Positions 40,301 to 50,939 of a DNA stretch of 64,000 bases are shown here, in pieces. How positions within the stretch are numbered: the stretch's first letter is position 1; each line of letters begins with the position of its first letter. The position numbers and the translations under genes are program-made. This DNA is from Dendrolimus kikuchii (lineage: Eukaryota; Arthropoda; Insecta; Lepidoptera; Lasiocampidae). The stretch covers positions 13,454,001-13,518,000 of the forward strand of contig CM034411.1 in assembly GCA_019925095.2 (NCBI GenBank). The letters are read 5' to 3'. The notes under the pieces are model-generated. The model made no database searches, was not told the origin of the DNA, and saw only the letters and a program-made list of their open reading frames with translations.

Positions 40301-41287
40301 CCCATACAATACATTATATACTTTACTTATATATATTTTATTAACCTTAATAAAACTATGATGTTACTTTTAAAGCGCGGCTTACTATGTGTAACTAGTC
40401 GCGCTATTTACGGCGAAATATTTGTTATTATGTAATTAAAATAAGGGCAACACGACGCGGTGCGCCACACGGTGCTATTGGCCAATTTGAAAAAATCAGT
40501 GTCACGCGAGTCCCCGTTCGAAGCGAGCGCAACCGCCGTAATTGTTTTTCAACGCCGTGTACACACCCCCGAAGCCTGGCAGCCATATTTTTTCGGTTTT
40601 TATTTAAATACTATCAGCATCCCCTACAGTTCTGTTGTGCATTTTTATATTTTTTGTTACGCTGAACAACAGTGTTGTCCATGTCTATCCTCTTTAAGTC
40701 TTCTAAAGGCTAGCATCGCGTTGGCTTCGCCTCTGGTGTTACAATCGTCTGTATGCGACGGTAATCACTTTCCATAAGCTGAAGCTTGCTTGTTTGGCAG
40801 CTTCACAAACAAACAATAGAATAGAAATAGAAAGAAGAATAAGTGTGTGTAATTCGTTATGTATTAGTAATAAGGAAAATGTAAGTTTTTAAGATTTTTG
40901 AAAAGAAAGAAAGAAAAGAAAATTAAATAATAATCTCGATTCTAGTGGAGGAGCAGGCGAAAAAACCAATAGGTAGCAATAACAACGCAAAGCAACACTA
41001 TTCTTCAAAACGGTTCATCGAAATGTGTTTTTGAAAAAATAGAACAATCCCAATTCGTACTCTGGCAATTCTGTAATAAATGTCAGACATGTGTCAACAC
41101 AACTATGACCTTTGGGTCTGGTCCGAGTCTATAAATAAACGACAGAGGGTGGACTGCGCTTGAATGTTTGCAAGAGGGCAATAAAGGGCAATTCTTTACG
41201 ACTTATAAGGTAATATGATAGAATACAAATAAAAACTGACAAACATCGATCTCACTTCCACAAATGCACTGCTCGCTATGTAATAAA
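40301..41287. other. Intergenic stretch with a repeat scrap
   Basis: Includes a SINE-P-like fragment at 40727-40775 (cgcgttggcttcgcctctgg) and an unassigned GC-rich patch at 40450-40600. No gene is supported. Confidence 0.4.
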
Positions 41288-41530
41288 CGTTTCGGCCACT
41301 TTTCAGTGGCCGTGATCATGGAATACAAAGATGTCAAGTATCAATGAGTATATTTAAAGTTTTATTTAGCCTACCGCCAAATTGTTCATTTTAATTATTC
41401 AGTTTAGTTTTAATTTGGTTTATGGTTATTAATTACACTATGGGAGCCTAATCTAATTTAACACTGTTTCACAACGTGTAGTGGCTTGAAGAGAAGTAGC
41501 GGTGCAAGAAACTCTTCAGCAAATATAATT
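41288..41530 (-). mobile_element. Penelope-like element 3' fragment
   Basis: Reverse complement of about 7760-8010, with the acgtttcggccact..agtggcc hairpin at its left end, the aaatgaacaatttggcggtaggcta region and the gctgaagagtttcttgc end. It is diverged by scattered substitutions. No coding part remains. Confidence 0.65.
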
Positions 41531-41691
41531 GGTGCGGCGGCGCTGGGTTTAGCGTTAAGCGAACTGTGTCAAATTTGCGGGAAAAGAAGTGTGGGACAAT
41601 TTGGACGGGAATTTGAGAACGAGCACGCACTTACCAGGTTAATGGGAATGAAATACGGCTGCTCCTCTGCCCTCAGTCCACTTCACTTCAC

Positions 41692-41790
41692 TTTATTGTT
41701 ACATACATACATACATACATAACTTCACGCCAGTTCCCTTGCGGGATAGGCACGAACAACAGAGTGCCATTTAGTAACATTTTATTGTTA
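41692..41790 (-). mobile_element. Minimal RTE-like LINE insertion with 10-bp TSD
   Basis: The duplication tttattgtta (41692-41701 and 41781-41790) brackets only about 75 bases of the LINE's end plus the (TACA)n tail. Confidence 0.78.
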
Positions 41791-42592
41791 ATTATGCTAT
41801 TAGTAATTTATATTATATGTGTTTTTATATATATATTTACAATATGCGGGGCGATGTAATTTATTTTATTTTATCTTATCACATGAGATGAATGATTGCC
41901 GCGACGTGCGAAACGGGAACGCGCCGTGAGATTTAAAGGAAGAATTTAAATAATAAAGAAAAGTTTGTATATGCCGAAAGAAGGTTACTTGGCGATACCA
42001 ATAATAATACAGCAAATTGATGTGCTACACTTTTACACAAATTATCCTTTCGAACGGCAGTTTCCGTATGCGCAGACAAGGCAGGTCGGTTTCCGACATG
42101 TAAATAATCTATATTGAACTTTATTCGCAAGCGCAAAAATGCAGTGTTGCTTGCTATGCAACCTTAGCGCTGTCCCGCTTACACGATTCATACATTATGG
42201 TGCGCTATTAAAGTTCCTGGTGTTAAGGAAGTGTGGATGAACTCCCAGTCGCCGGCGAGCAGTGCGGTGTTAATTTATCGACGTAGGCACCAAATCAAAT
42301 AGTTCATCAGAACACTCCCCATTGTACAGACGGTTATTATTTCTAGGCTTATCCTAGGTGTTTTAGGTTCTGTTTTCTGTGTTCCAAAATACTTGAAGCT
42401 TCTAATAATTAATGGTGTTGCGAACCGACAACAATCCTTTACAGGTGTTTTATGAATCCTTCGAATTTAAGTGATCTATTATTCGCGTTAATCCCCTTGT
42501 ATGCAGGTCAGACGTCATAAATCCTTTCTTCTATTGTTTGCATTTTATGAACATTCTTAGATGTCGTAAAGCTTAAAAGTTGAGATTCTTTA
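41791..42592. other. Unassigned intergenic stretch
   Basis: Mixed composition, no protein-like frame, no repeat I recognise. Confidence 0.35.
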
Positions 42593-42915
42593 GCCGTGCA
42601 GGAATGGAGAAAGAATACAATTTTCTGTGGCTGGGCGGCCTGTCATAAGAGGCGACAAAACAACCCACAGCCAGGTGGTAGGGCGTTTGCCCGACTGGAT
42701 GGCTACCACCCCTCGTCTAAAGTATGTCGCCATAACAACCTTGAGTTGTGCTCCGGCATTAGTGACCAGGTTCCAGTGCCTTTAAGAGAGCAGCAGCGTT
42801 TTTGTAACACCTTTGGTGTTGCAAATGTCCATAGGCGATGGTAACCGCTTTCAATCAAGTGGGCCGTCTACCTGTCTTCTGAACTCCTGCAATAAAAAAA
42901 AAATAAAAAAAATCG
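42593..42915 (+). repeat. SINE-A copy 6
   Basis: Near full-length plus-strand copy, from gtgcaggaatggagaaag to a long A-tail (42893-42912). Confidence 0.78.
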
Positions 42916-44313
42916 AGTAATGATGGGCATGTTGCTAAGAGGCCTGCAACAAGCCCACGAACATGGAGGCATGTCTGTTTTACAAATATATAAGGTCAGT
43001 CAGTCGGGACTGCATTAGTTGTATTTCAACTGCAATCGAGGCGTTATTAAGTGTAAATTCGGAACCGGAATCTCATATTGATGAATTTTGCGTGTTTTAT
43101 ATATTACGCTTTTATGCTTTACGGTTTGCGTTTGTTGTATTCGATTTTATTTGTAATAACTGTAAATTACGTGTACTTCAAATAAAGATTGTGATAATTT
43201 CAACGACAGTAAATTCACATCCTTCAAATACGTAACAATAATAATTATATTAAATTACTTTGTAAGCAGAATTCTCTTTAAATGAAATAATGTTAATTAT
43301 AGCATAATTTAAGCGTTGACTCGAAAGATAATGAATATACTATCCTGTATTATATTATTATCATGTTCCGCGTAATGCGTTGGTGTTTGGGATTATATGT
43401 TATTTTCGTTTGAAGTTCAAATATCAAATGGGCGCAGTAATTATTTTTCCTAACTCAAAGCCCTCAAAGGCACACTGCGTGGGTTTTAAACGAGTTTTGA
43501 TATGTTTTTTTGGCTAAGAATGTGGGCGGAAAGACCTTCCATCGCGCTTTGATAACCGCAAAAATTTAGAAAGAAAGAAATGATTTATTTGCTAGGAAAG
43601 CGACATTACAAGGATGTAGAAATAACTTATACATAAATTTCTATGGTTAAGTTCGATATGTTGTACACCGTATTTCCTACAAATGAGGTTGGCAACTCAG
43701 CATAAAGCTGTGTTGGAGTTCCTCCAGCAAAAATACGCAAGAAACTCCCCAGTAACACATCTAGCTAAAAAAATATGAATTTTCTTCATAATTATTTACA
43801 TATCTCAGGCTCTTTTTTGATATATATATATTCAAATTCAATTTCAAACTCAAAAGTTTTTATTCAAAATAAGTTCCACTGGAGAACACTTTTTGAAGGT
43901 CATACATGTAAGTTAAAATTTAATTTTTACTTCCTATTCTATGTACACCGCTTCGCAACGTGTTGATGCTGTAAAGAACAAGAAACTCCCCAGCCACACG
44001 TCTAGCTAAATATTGTTTTTCTTTATATTTCATATTCTATTTATATCTCAAATATCTTTTTTTTATAAGTTTTGTACAGAAGTATGTTACAGAATTACTT
44101 TTTGAAGAATTAATGGAGTTGTAGTAAACAATGCATACTCAATAAGACCAAGACAATAAAAGGAAAGAAAAATAATGTTATAATAGTTATAATAATGACA
44201 TGACGTGTAAAATGTTATGCTGCAATATGTCTGCACAAATTTCTTACAAGCATGGCAAGATAAAAAAAAAATAACGTTATACAAAATTTAGTATAAGAGG
44301 TTGGAGCGAGCTG
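42916..44313. other. AT-rich intergenic stretch with repeat debris
   Basis: Around 43680-43740 and 43970-44010 the words caactcagcataaagctg and aagaaactccccag recur. The first also appears near 56815. These look like remnants of retroelement 3' ends. No gene is supported. Confidence 0.4.
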
Positions 44314-44505
44314 CTATGTAAATGAATTTTTGTCATTTAAGTATTCTTCAATAGTGTAGTATCCCCTTTTTAGCAAGATGCTTTTTAATTTAGTTTTAAA
44401 TTTAGTGTAAGGCAGATCTAACATTTCACTCGGAATCTTATTGAAGAAGTGTATACCAACCCCCAAGAAGGAGGACAGTACTTTTTGTAATCTAAGAGAT
44501 GGCAA
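44314..44505 (-). pseudogene. LINE C-terminal remnant (FFNKIP type)
   Basis: A 63-codon frame containing GVGIHFFNKIPSEM, PYTKFKTKLKSILLKRGYY and EEYLND, the familiar end of a jockey/CR1-like reverse transcriptase. A related scrap is at 63745-63826. Confidence 0.65.
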
Positions 44506-44548
44506 TATCAGTCTATTACAATGCCTGGTGTTAAAATTGTGTACATCC

Positions 44549-44551
<3 letters not shown>

Positions 44552-44600
<49 letters not shown>
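44552..44600. repeat. (AT)n microsatellite
   Basis: About 49 bases of uninterrupted alternating A and T. Confidence 0.95.
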
Positions 44601-44603
<3 letters not shown>

Positions 44604-45031
44604 CATTTCAAAAAATTTATGGAGTTGTAACAAACAAAAGTATTGTTACCGTATTGTCTATGATCTAAGCCTACATATATAATGTGTTTTTATTTTTATT
44701 TTTTACTTATATAAAGAAAATATGTACAATAAATACGTTGTACACAGAATTTGATAAAAGAGCAGACACTTGAATATTGCATTGTAATTAGCTTTATCAG
44801 TATACACGCGTCATCGACTGACATAACTAAACGAGTCAAATGGTTAAAAAAACCTCTCACTTCAAAACGTTCGTACAATAGCTATGATCATAGATTTATT
44901 ATTATAATTGAAATTTCGTTTTTGTTATTATCAGTTATTGACATATGACCTATGTAAAATAATTTTTAAGTAAACCAGATCTATCATGTTATAAATTAAT
45001 TCTAATATAATCTATATCTAAATATAATAAT

Positions 45032-45336
45032 GCAATGGATGTACCTATGTATATATGTAAGTTCGGGTGAAATTTTGCAAGTTAAATTTAATCAACTTCC
45101 CGGTTTCCGATTGAGCTGAAATTTTGCACGCATATGTATATCGTGTGACAATGCAATAATATGGTACCATGGAGCTGATCTGATGATAGAGTCGAAAGGT
45201 AGCCATTAAAACTCGTATATTAAACAAGATAGACCCGTCGTGTTTGGGCTCGTTTTACTTGTCTTGGCTAGCACTCTGCTGCTACATGATATTCAGGATC
45301 TCAAAAGATTGTATTTAAAAACCTTTTTAAAAAATC
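45032..45336 (+). repeat. Family M repeat, copy 2
   Basis: See 39626-39915. This copy has a shorter tandem run at its start and a few small differences. Confidence 0.7.
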
Positions 45337-45954
45337 TTATTTCCAGTTTTTATGGCAATTTTTCGATATTTTCGAAATTTCCTCTAAGAGCACTGCGTGC
45401 CCCCACGTGCTCCCACAAAAAAGCCCTGATTGTAGGTCTAGTTTTGTTTTAATTACCATACGTTGTAAAAAACCGTTTTGAAGTGAGTGTGTAGTGTACT
45501 GATAGTTTCTTTGAAATTCCAAACGGCTATGGGGACAGCCCAAGTTTATATACTGATATACTGTCGTTAAAGAATTAAACTATGTATTTAATTTAACAGA
45601 TATTTACGTCGAAAATTACTTGAATTGAATAGGTATACTACATTTTTACACGATAGATACAATGTTTGCTAATGTTGGCGATCTTTTTAGAACAATCTTT
45701 CAGGATATAGAAGAGGATAGAATCAAGAAGCTAAGGCAAGATTGTTTAAAAACAATTATTTTGATAATAAGTAAACAGTATTCAAATTCAAAGATTTATA
45801 TCCAGATTAAGTTTCATTAATTAACATTTTTCAAAGTAATACTTCAGTTACCAACTACATCTATTATATAATACAAGTTAGGAATGCACGTGTAGTTATT
45901 GTTTTTTTTTATTATAATAATTTAAGTGTATATTAATTAAAAAACGCCTAATGG

Positions 45955-46090
45955 ACAAAACAGGAGACCGGAAGGCTGGAGCTTACCTCGCTCAAAGGAT
46001 TAGCCTTTGTATCCAGCGAGGTAATACTGCCAGCCTTCTAGGTACAATGCCCAGCGACAGTGGTCTGGTGGGGCTGGACGGGCTTTAATA
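45955..46090 (+). pseudogene. Diverged RLE-type LINE scrap
   Basis: Translates to GDRKAGAYLAQRISLCIQRG then NTASLLGTMP, the conserved end of the 34905-35526 family with diverged residues, so it comes from an older or different subfamily. Confidence 0.6.
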
Positions 46091-46510
46091 TAGGTTTTAT
46101 TTTAATATTAGTTTTTTTTTTTTTTTTACTATTGTATATATATTTTTAAGTTAGGTTTATTTATAGGATATTTTAGATTTTTAATTAATATTAATTTGTA
46201 TAGGCTATAATTAAGTAAAATATAAACATTACTGTATTTTATAGTATATTGTATTTTATTTATACATTTTTAGTCTATTTATGTATTGAATTAATGTATA
46301 TTATATCATGTATGTATATATTTATTTATTATAAGACTAAATTCAGTAAAGTGACAATTATGCTACATACCTCTAATCTTACCTGACTTCTTATTCATCC
46401 AAAGGTTGTCTAGAAGATATCATTAATAGCGATAAGACCATCTATTGTATTATACTTTTTTATTATACAGAATACAGCATATTCATTTGTTCGTTCATTC
46501 ATTTATTCAT

Positions 46511-46689
46511 TCAACACGCGACAACCAGGGCTGTAGTAAATAATGGTACGCTAACGCGACATTGTGTATATATGCGGGGGTACTTACAAACATTATTTAC
46601 TATACATACAGGTACAAGTGAAAATAAATACATTATCAGTCAACACGCGACAACCAGGGCTGTAGTAAATAATGGTACGCTAACGCGAC
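46511..46689 (+). repeat. Exact 50-bp direct repeat, 129 bp apart
   Basis: The sequence starting tcaacacgcgacaaccaggg and ending cgctaacgcgac is present without change at 46511-46560 and 46640-46689. The spacer (46561-46639) is unrelated. Confidence 0.85.
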
Positions 46690-48740
46690 GTACTACGGGT
46701 AGAACAGCATATTTTAATGCTGTCACGGCATACAGTACAATAAGTTATTCAATACGTATGTATGTTTATAACATAAAGTAACCAATAACACTATATTTTA
46801 ATTGCGTCACCAGTCTAAAACCATACACTTTAATTCCTAACCCTTTCACGAACTAAATCGCGTGCAAAAGCCAGTTATTCTTGAGTACACACTCGCTCGA
46901 TAAGTTACATAAACCTGAAATGAAAACCACAGCCGCAACGCCAATACTAGGCTCATAACCCGGTTTTACATATTGTTGAGATATAATAATCACCGCGACA
47001 TGAGTATTAAATGTAGACTGGATCCATAATGTCCATGCGTTGGTTTTACATATAAGTTAATTATAAAAAAATATACCTAACCACTATAACTATGTATTAT
47101 ATCTGTATTACGCTTTATTTTAAGTACTGCGTTATTCTTTATTTGAATAGGAGCAATAAAAAATCTTAAAGATTTACGGTCTTATTCATAGGGAGTTAGA
47201 GTAAGTTTGTAAATTTGTTTAAGAACCTTAAAGAAGCGTTCAAACTTACTCCAACTCAATATGAATAAGACTGGAAGACGTTAATAAGTAAGCTACAAAT
47301 AGTCCAATCTTCTACATAAATAATTCGGTATATCAAAGCAAAAGAACAAAAATAAGAATGCGGTTAAAACAGAGAATAATGTTCTATTCTTGTAACCTAT
47401 TACGTACATTTATGATTTAAAATGATTAATAATACTAAAACGATTAATTTATATTAACCACTATGTCGACACTAAAGCCCTAATTTTCAAGTCAAGTGTG
47501 TGTCTGTAGCTATTTTATACAATTAAAGACTGAAGGAGTTGATAAAAATTTCTAGAAACTTAGGAAAGGACGAAAAACGAAGCATTAAATAGAACTTATT
47601 AAAAAGCAGATTTAAAAAAACATAGTGCACTTATATAAGTCAATTACATATGATACTGGATAAAACATAATATAATTACTTAAATATAACAGTAAGTATA
47701 TAAATTTAAATAATTGTATCAATGATAATTGTGAAAACTCGTAAGTACTGAGATTATCTAAAATTATGTTATAGTGTCTATAGTAATTCAAACAAAATTG
47801 CTGCAGTGTCCATAATCGTAACTTGTTAAGAAAAGGCAGAAAAGGCTTTGTTTATGTATATATGAGTATAACTTACGTCAAGTTCTTAGGCAGCAAATAG
47901 AATTCAAACGTGATTCATTACGCTTAAAGAAGCACCTAAAGGGCTCTCTGTGATTATTATATTCTTTGGCATGGAAATAACTTAATCCAATTGTACAACA
48001 ATTATGATATTAGGTATAAAAGTAATACTTACAGCTCGTTCTAATAACTAACACACATTAGCATTATATTTTTTTTTTTCTAATAATAAAGCACTTTTTC
48101 ATATGTCGAGATGTATTTACAGTTATTTACAGAATGTTACTGTTCGCTATGGTAGTACGAACGTCAGTGTGCCGCATATAGTTAGCGCATGTCAAAATGG
48201 CGGCGTGCCGGGTCGATACTTGTGAACTTGTGATAAGGTATCACGAAGGCTCTGTCCCCATGCTATTGTGTACGGGGTGAAGAAAAACGGGGTCACAATT
48301 TGAATTTTCCGCGTATATCGTGTTGCCAGTATGCAAAATATTAAAGATATATTGGTGTTGCTAGTAAAAAAAAATTGTGACTATGTTTATATCGCGTCGC
48401 TGTCATACCTGGGATATTGTTAACTAAATAATAGTATTATAATGACTGTGTCACGTAGATGTAGGCAAGGGCATTATTTGAGATGTGATATTGATAAAGA
48501 AATTGAACATTGCCAGTATGATAATTTGTAAAACACATACGTTATCATTTTTAAGAGTTGTTTCACGAGTATTTATTTTAATTTTGAAGTAACGACAAAG
48601 TATTTTATTGTTGGTTTTATTAAAATTTATTTATTTGTTTTACTAATTAAATATTACGTTACGTTATACGTATTAGTATAAGTAGAATAAGTTTTATTAA
48701 CTTTAACTATTTTTTATTATTATTAATTGTATAGCTTTGG
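46690..48740. other. Intergenic AT-rich stretch
   Basis: Contains a small foldback element (47178-47273) and a GC-richer patch at 48160-48310 (catgtcaaaatggcggcgtg) that I could not assign. No exon with matching splice sites was found. Confidence 0.4.
47178..47273. mobile_element. Miniature foldback element (about 96 bp)
   Basis: The left arm ggtcttattcat.gggagtt.agagtaagttt (47178-47208) pairs imperfectly with the right arm aaacttactccaactcaatatgaataagac (47242-47271). The loop is about 33 bp. Confidence 0.6.
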
Positions 48741-48744
48741 AGAC

Positions 48745-49098
48745 CACGGGCCATTAAAATGGCCCGGACATTTGGAGGGCTTGCGTGGGGCCATGGGAAG
48801 GCCAACACGTAGAGGCCCCTAGACAAATGTAATGTAAATGTGGCGTGACACTGACGTTATTAATTATGATTTATTATTTAACAAAATTTGGTCGTTTTGG
48901 TCTTACGCCAAAAAGAAGGTTTACACTGAAAATCAGCGTTGTGTCGGATATAATTCCGGCACAGCAATATGCTAAGTGCAAACCTTGTTTACTGAAAATG
49001 CGGGGTACAAATTCTCAAAATATGCTTTGTGTAAATAATGTATAAGGTATGTAATTACGTCGCTATTTCTTGAAATAAAGTTTTTCTTTCATTTTGTT
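48745..49098 (+). repeat. Two dispersed repeat pieces in tandem
   Basis: 48745-48835 shares the ggagggcttgcgtgggg block with 9985-10055. 49007-49098 matches 5608-5710 and ends with an aataaagtttttctttc motif. The middle (48850-49000) may belong to the second element. Confidence 0.45.
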
Positions 49099-49189
49099 TA
49101 TTATTTCACAGTGACATGTACAACAGGTAATTAATAGCACAGATAAATAGACCAAAGCATACATCACAGATAGATACTCATGTATATTA

Positions 49190-49905
49190 TGGCTACGTTC
49201 CATTAGAGACTCACAACGACCATGTTCACGACAGCGATTTTTCCCGTTCCACTTGCTTGCCGGCATTACAATCGTAAACCCAAGTGGAACGGTTATTCGA
49301 CCCACCTCTTGACATGGGTGGTTGTGAGCGTCGTGTGATAGAAAATGATGATGTTATTGGTGACGTTTTCGCCACGACCACAACGACTCCATGTGTGTTA
49401 ATATTATAACCATTTACCGGAAAATTTTAAGTCAGTCCCCTTAAAATATTTTAAAATAAAAGTAGCAGAGTGGCTGATATGCATGGCATTTTATACCACC
49501 GATGAATATTTTAATTTTTAAACAGACGAGTAATAAGAACTTAATAATGAATTGACTAAATTATATAAAGTTTTTAATGATATTATTTTAATTTAATTGT
49601 TTTTATAAATAATATATTAACTAAAAGAGACATAATTGTATATTAAATATTTGTTGTAATTTTAACTAAGATCATCATAATCATATAATCATAAAATCTA
49701 TGTAGTCATAAGGACAACAAACGGCTTGTAACCGAAACTACAAAATGTTTGTATGCCTGTCAAGGTGAAACATGTAACTCGAGACTTAGCATAACATCTG
49801 CAAATAACCATGTTTCAAACAAATAAATTACTTTGACTTTGACTACGGTCGGCTTGTGCAACTGCTAATGGAGCATTTTGGGCGTTGTGAGCTACTAATG
49901 GAACG
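49190..49905. mobile_element. Candidate DNA transposon remnant with terminal inverted repeats
   Basis: The left end acgttccattagagactcacaac (49195-49217) is the near-complement of the right end gttgtgagctactaatggaacgc (about 49884-49906). An inner inverted pair (ccgttccacttg at about 49244 with caagtggaacgg at about 49280) lies near the left end. No transposase frame is present. Confidence 0.5.
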
Positions 49906-49908
49906 CGC

Positions 49909-50314
49909 TGTATATGTTATAGTCAAAGGTCGATATGCATTCTCGTTTCCGTTTATCCTAAATTTGAACAAGGTCTTTCAACAAAACCTGAAATAATTTC
50001 CAATTTTGGCCTTTAACTTAAATATTTTCAGTCAAACCTAGAAGTACCTAACATTTTAGTCAAATGTCGCATGTAAAATAATCTGTTTCGGGCTTTGTCT
50101 AATCGATCTTAGAAGCGACTAAGGCAGACTCGGTCAAACGTCGATTCGTTTTGCACTTGTTACATGTTTATATTGACTGTATAAATTAGTCTCTCCTAGG
50201 TTAGACAAAAATTCGTTAGTCAAAGGCAGAAAAACGTCATTTGTTTGGACTTTGACTAAGACTTTATGTCAAACCGGAGCGCCAGAGCTTCGATGTTTGA
50301 CTATTACATATACA
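49909..50314. mobile_element. MITE with TIRs and many RGTCAAA motifs
   Basis: The 25-bp terminal inverted repeats (49909-49933 and 50290-50314) agree at 22 positions. The interior has at least seven copies of GTCAAA/TTTGAC in both directions, which could be transposase-binding subterminal repeats. It sits directly against the element at 49190-49905. Confidence 0.6.
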
Positions 50315-50429
50315 CTAATGTAGCAACCAGCGATGTTATTATTTAACGCCATAAGTCGCATTTGGTCACAATCAATACCTAACACAGGTGGAGGAAGGAT
50401 ATTAGGTTTCCCCATTTAAAGGTAGGTCA

Positions 50430-50615
50430 TTTGTATCACTGCGGCAATATGCAACCCTCAGTGAGAGTTATATGTTCGTGCCATTTGTTGTGAAACGCTT
50501 GGACTGTAGGATCCTGAGGCCGTGGGCCTTTTCTTCAGGTTCTCTTGAGGCGGTCAGAGGAACAACAGATCAGTTTGGCGATCCAGCGAGGAAACATAGC
50601 TAGTTCTCTTTCAAC
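50430..50615 (+). pseudogene. Badly decayed RLE-type LINE fragment
   Basis: Words such as caatatgcaaccctcagtga and cagtttggcgatccagcgagg match the 27250 and 34905 copies. No frame survives. Confidence 0.5.
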
Positions 50616-50939
50616 TATCTGTATTTAAAATACTAAATACAAAATACAAATTACAAAATACCGTCAGGTGTTAGGTTATGTGAATAAAATATTCACAAAA
50701 ATTAAATAATAATTATCATTAAGTGTTGCTTTGCCTATGAAATTGCCGTTTTTTCTGAAATAAGTTAACCAATTTTTTTTTTTTATTAATTCTAATCTCC
50801 ACGGCATTGAAGACCTTTCCATCTTGTAGGTACGCGTAGATTTTGGTGGTTCCACTCGGATCTATGCGTGCTTATATCGATCCCATGGCAGGGAATGCGC
50901 AAGGACTGAAACAGCTCGCTTTTTTTAACATGTTCAGGA

